This document shows, piece after piece, positions 25,934 to 34,463 of a stretch of 64,000 nucleotides of DNA. Location: the NCBI RefSeq assembly GCF_947494555.1, contig NZ_CANLVF010000007.1, forward strand, positions 331,930 to 395,929, in the 5' to 3' direction. Below the pieces are notes generated by a model that did not search any database, was not told where the DNA came from, and was given only the letters and a program-made list of their open reading frames with translations. Both the position numbers and the translations under genes were made by a program. Origin of the DNA: an uncultured Roseibium sp. (lineage in GTDB: Bacteria; Pseudomonadota; Alphaproteobacteria; Rhizobiales; Stappiaceae). The number at the start of each line of letters is the position of its first letter. Within the stretch, counting starts at the first letter, position 1.

Positions 25934-27526
25934 ATGGAAAAAGGCTACGATTTCATCATCATCGGAGGTGGCAGCGCAGGGTCGGTGCTTGCGGCACGGC
26001 TGAGCGAAAACCCCGATGTCAGCGTCCTGCTTCTGGAAGCGGGTGGACGCGACTGGCATCCGTTTTTTCATGTACCCGCCGGCTTTGCCAAAATGACCAA
26101 GGGCATCGGTTCCTGGGGCTGGCACACGGTTCCGCAAAGGCACATGAAGGACCGTGTGTTCCGCTACACCCAGGCCAAGGTGATCGGCGGCGGTTCGGCG
26201 ATCAATGCGCAGATATACACCCGTGGCAATGCGCTCGATTATGATGAATGGCGCCAGATGGGATGCGAAGGTTGGGGCTATGAGGATGTCCTGCCCTATT
26301 ACCGCAAGGCCGAGGACAACGACACTTACAACAACCGCTACCATGGCCAGGGTGGACCCTTGGGCGTCTCCAAACCCTGCGCGCCATTGCCCATCTGCGA
26401 AGCCTATTTCAAGGCGGCAGCAGAGCTCGGCATTCCGCACAACGAGGACGTGACCGGCGAGAAGCAGGACGGTGTCGCCTACTACCAGCTGACCCAGAAG
26501 AACGCACGTCGTTCCTCAGCGGCGATGGCCTATCTTGCCCCGAACCGGAACCGGCAGAACCTTCACATTCAAACCGGAGCGCAGGTCCGCCGTATTGTTG
26601 TTGAGAATGGCACTGCGACAGGTGTTGAACTCGCTGACGGCACCCGCCTCACGGCGAGCAACGAAGTCGTTCTGTCATCGGGCTCAATCGGCTCGCCCAG
26701 ATTGCTGCAACTCTCCGGCATCGGTCCCGCCGATCATCTGAAAAGCCTTGGCATCGACGTGGTATACGACCAGCCCGAGGTAGGCGCGAACCTGCAGGAT
26801 CATCTGGACCTCTACTGCATTTGCGAGGTCAGTGGCCCCTACACCTACGACCGCTATGCCAAGATGCACTGGTCGGCGATCGCCGGTCTGCAATATCTCT
26901 TCACAAAGCGTGGACCCGTGTCCTCTTCCCTCTTTGAAACCGGTGGCTTCTGGTACGCCGATCCTGAGGCACGTTCTCCGGATCTGCAGTTTCACCTCGG
27001 CCTTGGAACCGGCATCGAATCGGGCGTCGCCGCCATGCCAAATGGCGGCGTCACGCTGAACTCCTGCTACTTGAGGCCCCGCTCGCGCGGAAGCGTTCGC
27101 CTTCAAAGCGACAATCCCATGGATGCACCGCTGATCGATCCGAATTACCTGCAGGATCCCCAGGACCGGGACATGTCGATCCGAGGGCTGAAACTGACCC
27201 AGGAGATCCTGGCGCAGGGGCCGCTCAAGCCCTTCATCAAGGCCGAGCGCTTGCCGGGCCCAAATGTCGAAACCGATGAAGACTATTTCAACTTCATCTG
27301 CGAGCACTCCAAGACTTCTCACCACCCGGCAGGCACCTGTCGGATGGGCGCGGACGACAAGGCTGTGCTTGACCCCAGACTGCGCTTCAACGGCCTTTCC
27401 CGCCTGCGCGTCATCGACGCTTCGGTCATGCCGACGGTCGTTTCATCCAATACGAATGCAGCAGCCATCATGATCGGCGAAAAAGGGGCTGACATGATCA
27501 AACAGGATCACGGTGACACTCAATGA
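25934..27526 (+). CDS. GMC-family FAD-dependent oxidoreductase (choline-dehydrogenase-like, GMC-2)
   Basis: A 530-residue flavoprotein of the choline/alcohol dehydrogenase branch. The FAD motif DFIIIGGGSAGSVLAARLSE, the GMC signature KVIGGGSAINAQIYTRG and the C-terminal active-site motif HHPAGTCRMG, followed by SNTNAAAIMIGEKG, are all present. It is distinctly different from GMC-1 upstream, so the operon contains two non-redundant flavin oxidases. Electron acceptor is probably the quinone pool or oxygen. It starts 9 bp after the SDR gene and overlaps the Dabb gene (ATGA). Confidence 0.9.
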   Translation: MEKGYDFIIIGGGSAGSVLAARLSENPDVSVLLLEAGGRDWHPFFHVPAGFAKMTKGIGSWGWHTVPQRHMKDRVFRYTQAKVIGGGSAINAQIYTRGNALDYDEWRQMGCEGWGYEDVLPYYRKAEDNDTYNNRYHGQGGPLGVSKPCAPLPICEAYFKAAAELGIPHNEDVTGEKQDGVAYYQLTQKNARRSSAAMAYLAPNRNRQNLHIQTGAQVRRIVVENGTATGVELADGTRLTASNEVVLSSGSIGSPRLLQLSGIGPADHLKSLGIDVVYDQPEVGANLQDHLDLYCICEVSGPYTYDRYAKMHWSAIAGLQYLFTKRGPVSSSLFETGGFWYADPEARSPDLQFHLGLGTGIESGVAAMPNGGVTLNSCYLRPRSRGSVRLQSDNPMDAPLIDPNYLQDPQDRDMSIRGLKLTQEILAQGPLKPFIKAERLPGPNVETDEDYFNFICEHSKTSHHPAGTCRMGADDKAVLDPRLRFNGLSRLRVIDASVMPTVVSSNTNAAAIMIGEKGADMIKQDHGDTQ

Positions 27527-27837
27527 TCAGACACATCGTACTCATCAAGTTTCAGGACGGCGTCAGCGAAGACACGATCGCCGGTCTCTTTCAGGAATTG
27601 CGCACGATCCGCGATCAGGTGCCCGGCATTCTGGACATCACGTCCGGCCGCAGCGAAAGCCCGGAAAAGATCGAACGCGGTTACATGCACGGATTTGTCG
27701 TCGACTTTGAAGACTGGGACGCGCTCGAGCGCTACCAGACGCACCCCGATCACAAGGCACTCGGGGCAAAGCTGGTGGCCAATGCAATTGGCGGCATCGA
27801 CGGAATTCTGGTTCTCGACATTCCGGTCGCGGCATGA
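27523..27837 (+). CDS. Dabb (stress-responsive alpha/beta-barrel) domain protein
   Basis: A 104-residue dimeric alpha/beta-barrel protein, starting MIRHIVLIKFQDGVSEDTIA with the family ending FVVDFEDWDALERYQTHPDH and KLVANAIGGIDGILVLDIPV. The family includes small proteins that may bind or transform polar or aromatic ligands. It is translationally coupled to GMC-2, and 22 bp separate it from the DUF993 gene. A role as a chaperone, cyclase or ligand-binding protein in this pathway is guesswork. Confidence 0.85.
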   Translation: MIRHIVLIKFQDGVSEDTIAGLFQELRTIRDQVPGILDITSGRSESPEKIERGYMHGFVVDFEDWDALERYQTHPDHKALGAKLVANAIGGIDGILVLDIPVAA

Positions 27838-27859
27838 CGGGTGACGCAAGACGCTGGAG

Positions 27860-29029
27860 ATGAACATGCTGACCCTTCCGACACTCGACAACAGACTTGA
27901 GGCCTATCAGCTGATCGGTGATCCCCTGATCCCGCGTGCGCCGCGCGTTCCGCTCAATCGCATCGCGTTTGCCGCCGCGCATGTGGTCTCTTCGCCGCTC
28001 GAAGAACGCGATCCATGGCTTGGATCACCTGCTGTCGACTGGGAGAATTCATTGCGCTTCCGCAACTGGCTGTGGGATCAGGGCCTTGGTCTTGCCGAGG
28101 CGATGGACACGGCACAAAGGGGCATGGGCGTCGACTGGCCGACGGCAAAGGAACTGATCCAGCGCACGATGCGCGATGCAAAAGCACACCCGTTGAAGCC
28201 GCGCGTCGCCTGCGGCGCGGGAACAGACCAAAAGCCACGGGAAGATTACCGGACACCGGACGATATTCTGGCAGCCTATACCGAACAGATGGAAGCAATC
28301 GAAGCGGCGGGCGGCCAGGTCATCCTGATGGCATCGCAGGCCTTCCCCGCGATCGGTGCAACCGCAGACGACTACGTTCATGTCTATCAAAAACTGTTGG
28401 GGCAGGCTTCCGCACCGGTCATCTTGCACTGGCTCGGGGACATGTTCGATCCAAAGCTGAAGGGCTATTGGGGCTCCGTCGATGTTGCAACGGCTATGAA
28501 CACGGTTCTTGCGATTATTGAAGCTAACCCGGTCAAAGTCGACGGCATCAAGATTTCGCTTCTGGAAAAAACCTATGAAGAGGAGTTACGCGCACGTCTT
28601 CCGGACGGCGTCCATCTCTACACCGGAGACGACTTCAACTATGCGGAGTTGATCGTAGGCGACGGTGAACACTATTCGCACGCTCTGCTCGGGGCCTTCA
28701 CGGCGATCGCACCGGCAGCCAGCCAGGCGCTCGAAGCACTCGCGCAAGGTGACCTTCAGACCTATCACGATCTCTTTCGTCCGACGGTCCCGCTCAGCCG
28801 GGAAATCTTCAAGGCACCGACACAATTCTACAAGGCAGGCATCGCATTTCTCGCCTGGCTGAATGACGCCCAAAGCCACTTCATCATGCCGGGAGGCTTT
28901 CAGTCCTCCCGGGAAATTTCGCACTATGCGGAAGTCTTCAGACTTGCGGACAAGGCGCGTTTGCTGTCAAAGCCTGACACTGCCGTCGAGCGCATGGGAC
29001 TGCTCTTGAAGCTTCACGGTGTTGAGTGA
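27860..29029 (+). CDS. DUF993 protein, dihydrodipicolinate synthase/aldolase-like
   Basis: A 389-residue protein of the DUF993 family, distantly related to the DapA/NAL class I aldolase fold. Supporting segments are GVDWPTAKELIQRTM, GGQVILMASQAF and VDGIKISLLEK, where the Lys after DG is a candidate Schiff-base residue. It could cleave a keto-sugar acid or split an intermediate made by the GMC/SDR enzymes. Such genes occur in sugar catabolic operons with ABC transporters and Gfo/Idh/MocA enzymes. The reaction is not known. Confidence 0.8.
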   Translation: MNMLTLPTLDNRLEAYQLIGDPLIPRAPRVPLNRIAFAAAHVVSSPLEERDPWLGSPAVDWENSLRFRNWLWDQGLGLAEAMDTAQRGMGVDWPTAKELIQRTMRDAKAHPLKPRVACGAGTDQKPREDYRTPDDILAAYTEQMEAIEAAGGQVILMASQAFPAIGATADDYVHVYQKLLGQASAPVILHWLGDMFDPKLKGYWGSVDVATAMNTVLAIIEANPVKVDGIKISLLEKTYEEELRARLPDGVHLYTGDDFNYAELIVGDGEHYSHALLGAFTAIAPAASQALEALAQGDLQTYHDLFRPTVPLSREIFKAPTQFYKAGIAFLAWLNDAQSHFIMPGGFQSSREISHYAEVFRLADKARLLSKPDTAVERMGLLLKLHGVE

Positions 29030-29051
29030 TTTCTGCCGGGGGCGGGCGTGA

Positions 29052-30059
29052 ATGAAAAAAAGACCAACAATTCTGGACGTTGCGGACAAGGCCGGCGTGT
29101 CGAAATCGACGGTTTCGCTCGTGCTGCAGAATTCCCTGTTGGTCAAGCAATCGAAACGCGATGAGGTCAAAAAGGCAATCAAGGACCTCGGGTATGTCTA
29201 CAACCGTTCCGCGGCCGGATTGCGGGGCGCTGAGTCCGGACTGATCGGTCTGATTATCAACGACCTGCGCAACCCGTTTTTCACGGAGTTTGCCGCGAGC
29301 GCACAAATGGAATTTGCGCGCAAGGGATATGCGACGGTCATTGCGAACACCGACGAGGATCCCGAAATACAGGCCCAGGTGATCGATTCCATGATCGAAC
29401 ACGGTGTTTCGGCTTTCGTCATCTCTCCGGCCTATGGTGGTGACGCCAACGCGTTCGATTCCATTCAGCGAGCGGGTATCCCGACGCTGCAGGTCCTTCG
29501 CCAAATCGACCAGCGCACCGATATTTTCCCCTTTGCGACGCATGATTACGCAGTCGGAGGCCGTTTGGCGACAAACCACCTCCTCGATCTAGGATGCCGG
29601 AACATCGCTTTTGCAGGCGGCCTCAAGGACCGTCCGATCACAAACGAGAGAATGTCCGGCTATAGCGCCGTCATGATGGATCGGGGCCTCGCGGCGCAGA
29701 CGTTTCACGGCAGGCCATCGCGGTCATTCGGCCGGGATCTGGCGCTTCAGATCGCAACCGAACGGCCGGAAATCGAAGCCGCCATCTGCTTCAGCGATCT
29801 TGTTGCGCTTGGCATGATTTCCGGATTTGCGGAGGCCGGCGTGAAGGTCGGCACGGATTTTCGGATCGTGGGTTTCGATGACATCGAGGAAAGCTCTCTT
29901 GTCTTCCCGCGTCTCAGTTCCATCAGGTGCAACACGGAACACTTCGGACGGAGTTCCGCCCAGACGATGCTGTCCTGGATCGTGGATGGCGAACGCCCTC
30001 CCGACCTCAGGCACTACGATGTAAAGCTCATCGAGCGCCAATCAAGCACCGGCATCTGA
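29052..30059 (+). CDS. LacI-family transcriptional regulator (LacI-2)
   Basis: A 335-residue LacI protein. The HTH is ILDVADKAGVSKSTVSLVLQ, followed by LGYVYNRSAAGLR and a normal effector domain (GLIGLIINDLRNPFF). Its recognition helix differs from that of LacI-1 (VTTVSRAL versus KSTVSLVL), so the operator should differ too. It is the tenth gene of the operon, 22 bp after DUF993, and overlaps the HAD gene start (TGATG). It may be the protein that binds TTGGAACGTTCCAA at 13221 and 13253; this is inference. Confidence 0.88.
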   Translation: MKKRPTILDVADKAGVSKSTVSLVLQNSLLVKQSKRDEVKKAIKDLGYVYNRSAAGLRGAESGLIGLIINDLRNPFFTEFAASAQMEFARKGYATVIANTDEDPEIQAQVIDSMIEHGVSAFVISPAYGGDANAFDSIQRAGIPTLQVLRQIDQRTDIFPFATHDYAVGGRLATNHLLDLGCRNIAFAGGLKDRPITNERMSGYSAVMMDRGLAAQTFHGRPSRSFGRDLALQIATERPEIEAAICFSDLVALGMISGFAEAGVKVGTDFRIVGFDDIEESSLVFPRLSSIRCNTEHFGRSSAQTMLSWIVDGERPPDLRHYDVKLIERQSSTGI

Positions 30060-30709
30060 TGACCAGAAAAATCACCGGTCCGTCTGCAACATCGTCAATC
30101 GACGGTTCACTTGCTCATTCTAGGGAACAGACCCTCGAAACTCTTCTGAGCGCAGCGCATGCGCTGATATTCGATTGCGACGGCACGCTGCTGAAAACAC
30201 CTGATCTCTACACAGTCGGCTGGCAATATGCTTTCAAAAAGACCGGATTGGATATGGATGCAGGCTGGTATCACGAGCGTGCCGGCATGTCGGAACACGT
30301 TCTTATGGACGCCTTCGAAGCGGAAAAGAATATGGTCCTTGACCGTGATCGGACGGTCAGGGATCTGCGGCAGTATATCCTGGAGAACATTCACTCTGTT
30401 CAGGAGATATCAAAGGTCGCCTCGATCGCACGCGCGAAACACAGACATATGCCGATGGCGGTCGCGTCGGGAGGGTCAAGGCAAATCGTCCTGGCCTCAC
30501 TGGAGGCATCGGGCCTGTTACCCCTGTTCGATGCAATCGTGACGATTGATGATGTCGAACATGCAAAGCCGGCTCCGGACCTGTTTCTCGAAGCGGCAAG
30601 CAGGCTGAAAACGCTGCCAGAGGCCTGTCTCGTTTTTGAAGACAGTGCTCAGGGACTTCAGGCAGCGGCCAATGCAGGAATGACGGCGATCGATGTTGCG
30701 GTCATATGA
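30059..30709 (+). CDS. HAD-family phosphatase (beta-phosphoglucomutase-like)
   Basis: A 216-residue haloacid-dehalogenase-fold protein with the nucleophile motif DCDGTLLKT, motif II VASGGSRQIV and motif III/IV KPAPDLFLEA ... VFEDSAQGLQAA. It belongs to the sugar-phosphatase or beta-phosphoglucomutase-like group (cap type 1). It begins at ATG 30059 overlapping the LacI-2 stop. It is the last gene of the operon; no terminator hairpin is obvious. It probably dephosphorylates a sugar phosphate. Confidence 0.8.
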   Translation: MTRKITGPSATSSIDGSLAHSREQTLETLLSAAHALIFDCDGTLLKTPDLYTVGWQYAFKKTGLDMDAGWYHERAGMSEHVLMDAFEAEKNMVLDRDRTVRDLRQYILENIHSVQEISKVASIARAKHRHMPMAVASGGSRQIVLASLEASGLLPLFDAIVTIDDVEHAKPAPDLFLEAASRLKTLPEACLVFEDSAQGLQAAANAGMTAIDVAVI

Positions 30710-30815
30710 TACACGGCAAACATGACCGGCGAGGCATCCGTGCGCTGGTGCACAAAAGATGCGCACCGCGCGACAGGAAGCAGGTCTGTTGAGACTGTGA
30801 CGCGACCGCGGCGTT

Positions 30816-31340
30816 TCAGCCGACGATCATCTGTTTCATTTTCAAGGCTTCGTATTCCAGCTCGGTCAGGCGGAAGTTGACGACGTCACCGATTGTGATC
30901 ATGCCGCATAACTTGCCGTCTTCCATGACCGGCAGGTGACGGAACCGTCCTTCGGACATCACCTTGAGAACGGTGACAAGCGGGTCGGAGGGAGCACAAG
31001 TCTTCACGTCACGCGTCATCAGACCATCGACCTGCTGCGGAAGTGTCTGGCCTGGCGTTTCAGCAAGCTTTCGAACGATATCGCGCTCCGAAAGGATACC
31101 GATCATCCCGCCGCTTTCATCCGTCACAAGCAGGGCGCCGATACGCTTGTCGCGCAGCACCTCGACAGCTGTCTTGACGGTATCGCTCGGCAACACAGAA
31201 AAGACGTTCGAACCCTTTTTCTCCAGAATCTTGGAAACAGTGCTCGTCGTCGATCCGAGATTTGTATCTACGGACTGACTGACCGTCCTTTTATCCTCAG
31301 CATCGCCGCGCATGGGAGCCTGATAGGAACTGGGGGCCAT
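30816..31340 (-). CDS. CBS-domain protein
   Basis: A 174-residue soluble protein with two CBS motifs (VEVLRDKRIGALLVTDESGG, then LKVMSEGRFRHLPVMEDGKL), the Bateman-type pair that binds adenine nucleotides. There is a short N-terminal extension rich in Ser/Thr. It has no fused enzyme or channel. It lies on the minus strand beyond nqrM, with 181 bp between them. A link to NQR is not shown. Its regulated target is unknown. Confidence 0.88.
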   Translation of the reverse strand: MAPSSYQAPMRGDAEDKRTVSQSVDTNLGSTTSTVSKILEKKGSNVFSVLPSDTVKTAVEVLRDKRIGALLVTDESGGMIGILSERDIVRKLAETPGQTLPQQVDGLMTRDVKTCAPSDPLVTVLKVMSEGRFRHLPVMEDGKLCGMITIGDVVNFRLTELEYEALKMKQMIVG

Positions 31341-31521
31341 GGGGACTTCCTTCTCACCGTTGAGTTCAGCGTTCGCAGCGGAATCTTACGACAGGATTTG
31401 CGAATATGATACGCCCAAAAGTCGGTGGAATTACGGTGAGGTGACGCACAGAGAAAATGCAGCCGTGTTCCCTGTCATCAGAATGCAGGATTCCCGAAAA
31501 ATCATCGATTCGGGTGAAACG

Positions 31522-31767
31522 TCAGACGGCTTCTGCCGGCTCTTCCATTTTTTCAAGCATCTTGCGCGCACGCGGGCACTGCAGCTTGTCGCGCAGCGGA
31601 CTGTCGGGATCGACGTCTTTCTGGCACACAACGCATTTGTCGGCGCCGGAAATCGCGTTGAGTCCACCACAACTGCCCTTGATGGTCTTACCCATGAAGA
31701 TAACGCCGAGCGACATGCCCGCCACGACAAGCATAAGCAACACAAACGCAATCAGGAAAGTAGCCAT
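31522..31767 (-). CDS. nqrM: NqrM, Na+-NQR maturation protein
   Basis: An 81-residue membrane protein with one N-terminal helix (MATFLIAFVLLMLVVAGMSL) and a Cys-rich part: KGSCGGL, DKCVVC and a later QCPRARK. This is the NqrM (DUF539) signature. The protein is needed to deliver iron for the cluster between NqrD and NqrE during NQR assembly. It sits downstream of apbE with a 31-bp gap on the minus strand, so both maturation genes are together and divergent from nqrA-F. Confidence 0.9.
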   Translation of the reverse strand: MATFLIAFVLLMLVVAGMSLGVIFMGKTIKGSCGGLNAISGADKCVVCQKDVDPDSPLRDKLQCPRARKMLEKMEEPAEAV

Positions 31768-31798
31768 GTCAGTCTTCTAGGCAATGCCCGTTGATGTT

Positions 31799-32830
31799 TC
31801 AGTCGGCTTTTTGCAACGCCTCGAACGCGCTGCTGGCCTTGGTAACATATGTGTTCTTGTCGCCATTTTCATCTCGGGAAATGAAATAAACGGCAATGTC
31901 ATTGGCTTCGGCGATCTCAAGACCTCTTTCCGATCCAAGCACAAGCATTGCGGTCGCCCAGGCGTCCGCCATCATGGCGTCATCGGCCACAACGCTCACC
32001 GAGGTTGTCCAGTGAGTTATAGGCTTGCCCGTCACCGGATCGATAATGTGGGAATAACGCACGCCGTCATGTTCCACGAAATTGCGATAATCGCCCGACG
32101 TTGCGAGTCCCTTGCTTTCCAACGGCACGATGAGCTCGACAGCTTTTTCACCCGGTTCCGGCTTTTCGATCCCGATCCGCCAGGCCTTGTCTTCCGCATT
32201 GCGTCCACCCGTTACGAGGTCGCCGCCGATTTCGACCATATAGTTCTCAACTCCGAGCGCCTTGAGTTTGCCTGCAACGGCATCGATCCCGAACCCCTTG
32301 GCAATTGCCGACAGGTTGATGCCGACTTCCGGGGCGGATTTCGAAAGCGTGGAATCCTCCGCCTTGAGAATCAGTTTGTCAGCCTGCCCGACGAAGCTGA
32401 GCGCAGTCTCGATGTCTGTATCCGAGGGCACCGGATCTGCCGGTTCACGCGGCCCGAAACCCCAAAGCTCGATGAGCGGTCCGAGCGTGACGTCGAATTT
32501 GCCGTCACTCAGCTTGTGCACCTCATTTGCCGCTGCCATCACCGTCACAAAGTCACCTGAAACAGAGACTGGGCCGGTTTCGGTGGAAACGTTGAACCGG
32601 GACACTTCCGATCCCTTGTCCCAGTTGGACATTTTGGCGTTCACATCGGCAAGGACAGCCTCGACATCGGCTGCAAGAGCAGCTTCCTCAAGAGTGTCCG
32701 GGGGACCGACAACCGAAACATTGTAAGTCGTGCCCATCGTTTCGCCGGACAACGTGATGACCTTCGGCGGTTCTTCGCCGAAACAGGCTGAAACGGTAAG
32801 AGCTGCGAGGATGGCGAGTGTCTTTTTCAT
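31799..32830 (-). CDS. apbE: ApbE, FAD:protein FMN transferase (lipoprotein)
   Basis: A 343-residue periplasmic lipoprotein with signal peptide and lipobox (TLAILAALTVSACFG, Cys as lipid anchor). The ApbE motifs are present: LSGETMGTTYNVSV near the N-terminus, the VGINLSAIAKGFGID region, MVEIGGDLVTGG, and ITHWTTSVSVVADDAMMADAWATA near the end. It transfers FMN to the Thr of NqrB and NqrC. ATG 32830 is used because it starts the signal peptide; another ATG lies 12 bases upstream. It is the first gene of the apbE-nqrM operon. Confidence 0.92.
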   Translation of the reverse strand: MKKTLAILAALTVSACFGEEPPKVITLSGETMGTTYNVSVVGPPDTLEEAALAADVEAVLADVNAKMSNWDKGSEVSRFNVSTETGPVSVSGDFVTVMAAANEVHKLSDGKFDVTLGPLIELWGFGPREPADPVPSDTDIETALSFVGQADKLILKAEDSTLSKSAPEVGINLSAIAKGFGIDAVAGKLKALGVENYMVEIGGDLVTGGRNAEDKAWRIGIEKPEPGEKAVELIVPLESKGLATSGDYRNFVEHDGVRYSHIIDPVTGKPITHWTTSVSVVADDAMMADAWATAMLVLGSERGLEIAEANDIAVYFISRDENGDKNTYVTKASSAFEALQKAD

Positions 32831-32998
32831 GGCATCAAACATCGGATTGCATGTGGTCTATTGGGCAAATGCCAAAGGATGCGTTAACCTTGCCTGGTGC
32901 ATGGTGCGCACTTGGACGGACACAGAGGCTTGGTTAGGGGGCTGATACTGTTTTTTAAGTAAGAACGCCAGTTGTTTTTCTGCTGGCATTCAAATAAA

Positions 32999-33028
32999 TG
33001 CTGTCGCGTTGACCTATCGGTGACAGCA
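32999..33028. promoter_or_regulatory. Inverted repeat in the nqrA/apbE divergent region
   Basis: TGCTGTC (32999-33005) and GACAGCA (33022-33028) are perfect 7-bp arms 16 bp apart. They lie 88 bp upstream of nqrA, in the 285-bp region between the divergent NQR structural and maturation genes. It could be an operator for both or a leader hairpin. Another short repeat, GCCAG...CTGGC, precedes it. No regulator is identified. Confidence 0.3.
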
Positions 33029-33115
33029 AGGAAAGCGTGGGCGGCGAGTCGAATTCACCATCACTGAAAGCTAACTTAAAACTGCGGCACTCTCCACATC
33101 CGCAGCAGGTTGAAG

Positions 33116-34459
33116 ATGGACACAATTAGCATCAAAAAAGGTCTGGACCTGCCACTCCAGGGCGCACCAGAACAAAAGATCCACCCGGGGCAAACCTTTC
33201 GCTCAGTCGGACTGGTTGGGCTGGATTATATCGACCTCAAGCCGAAAGTCCTGGTTCAGGATCAGGAGGAAGTAAAGCGGGGAACGCCCCTTTTCTTTCA
33301 CAAGGACAATCCCGATGCGGTGATTGTGTCCCCTGTCACCGGCCGTGTGAGAGCAATCAACCGCGGTGCCCGGCGCGTTTTGCAAAGTGTTGTCATCGAA
33401 GCCCATGACCTTGATGACAAAGGCATCGAGTTCGGCAGCATTCCCGACGATGCCGACCCGGATACGGTTCGAAACACCATCTGCGCCGCAGGTCTTTGGA
33501 CGTCTTTCAAAACCAGGCCCTATTCCAAGGTGCCGCAGACGGATTCCAAGCCCCTCGCGATATACGTAACCGCAATTGAAAGTGAGCCGCTGGCCGCGAA
33601 CGCCAGTGTGATTATCGAGGAGCGCCTCGAGGATTTTGAAAAAGGCCTGCTTGCCGTTTCCAAGCTCTCGGACGGCCCGACGTACCTATGCCAATCACCA
33701 GGTCTTTCCTTCGATGGTGCTGGAAAGGCCGGCGTCACATCGGTCGGCTTCACCGGACCGCACCCGTCGGGTCTGGCCGGGACCCACATGCATTTTCTGA
33801 CACCGCCGCGCGCCGAGCAACCCGTCTGGACGATCTCTTACCAGGACGTTCTCGCCATCGGTGCGCTTGCACGGACCGGATTTCTGGATCCGGCGCTTGT
33901 CGTGTCTCTTTGCGGTCCGATTGCCAAAAATCCCCGTCTCGTGCGCACGATCCGCGGCGCCTCGATCGAGGACCTAACAGAAGGTGAAATCGCTGAAGAC
34001 GTCACACCCCGCGTTCTGTCCGGCTCCGTCCTGAGCGGCCGCGAAGCGGAAGGTCCGTTTAGTTTCGTCGGGCGCTATCATCGGCAGATCTCGATGATTG
34101 AAGAAGACAAGAAGCAGATCCCGCTCGGCTGGATCCGCCCGATGCCCGGCAAATACGCAGTTCAACCTGTGCTGGGCTCGGCCTTTGCCAAAAAGCTTTA
34201 TGCGCTGACAAGCAACCTGAACGGTGGTCGCCGCGCGATGGTTCCGACCGGAACATTTGAAGAGCTGATGCCACAGGATTTCCTGCCGACGCAGCTCTTG
34301 CGGGCGCTATTGATCAAGGACACCGACGCGGCACAAGCGCTTGGCGCGCTTGAACTTGACGAAGAAGATCTCGGTCTCGTCGGGTTCGCCTGCCCGGCGA
34401 AATACGAATACGGCATCGCCCTGCGCGAATGCCTGGAAAAAATCGAAAAGGAGGGCTGA
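33116..34459 (+). CDS. nqrA: Na+-translocating NADH-quinone reductase subunit A
   Basis: A 447-residue subunit A, starting at ATG 33116 (MDTISIKKGLDLPLQGAP). Typical segments are FRSVGLVGLDYIDLKPK, GTPLFFHKDNPD, SPVTGRVRAINRGARRVLQ and VGFTGPHPSGLAGTHMHFL. The soluble cytoplasmic subunit lines the quinone-reduction side of the complex. It opens a six-gene operon with 4 bp to nqrB. There is no strong SD, only AGG at about 8 nt. Confidence 0.93.
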   Translation: MDTISIKKGLDLPLQGAPEQKIHPGQTFRSVGLVGLDYIDLKPKVLVQDQEEVKRGTPLFFHKDNPDAVIVSPVTGRVRAINRGARRVLQSVVIEAHDLDDKGIEFGSIPDDADPDTVRNTICAAGLWTSFKTRPYSKVPQTDSKPLAIYVTAIESEPLAANASVIIEERLEDFEKGLLAVSKLSDGPTYLCQSPGLSFDGAGKAGVTSVGFTGPHPSGLAGTHMHFLTPPRAEQPVWTISYQDVLAIGALARTGFLDPALVVSLCGPIAKNPRLVRTIRGASIEDLTEGEIAEDVTPRVLSGSVLSGREAEGPFSFVGRYHRQISMIEEDKKQIPLGWIRPMPGKYAVQPVLGSAFAKKLYALTSNLNGGRRAMVPTGTFEELMPQDFLPTQLLRALLIKDTDAAQALGALELDEEDLGLVGFACPAKYEYGIALRECLEKIEKEG

Positions 34460-34463
34460 TACG

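Noticed and set aside
25043..26440. Long minus-strand open frame of 465 codons opposite the SDR and GMC-2 genes
   Set aside because: It is antisense to two clear enzymes with family motifs and has no recognisable domain; it reflects high GC codon structure.
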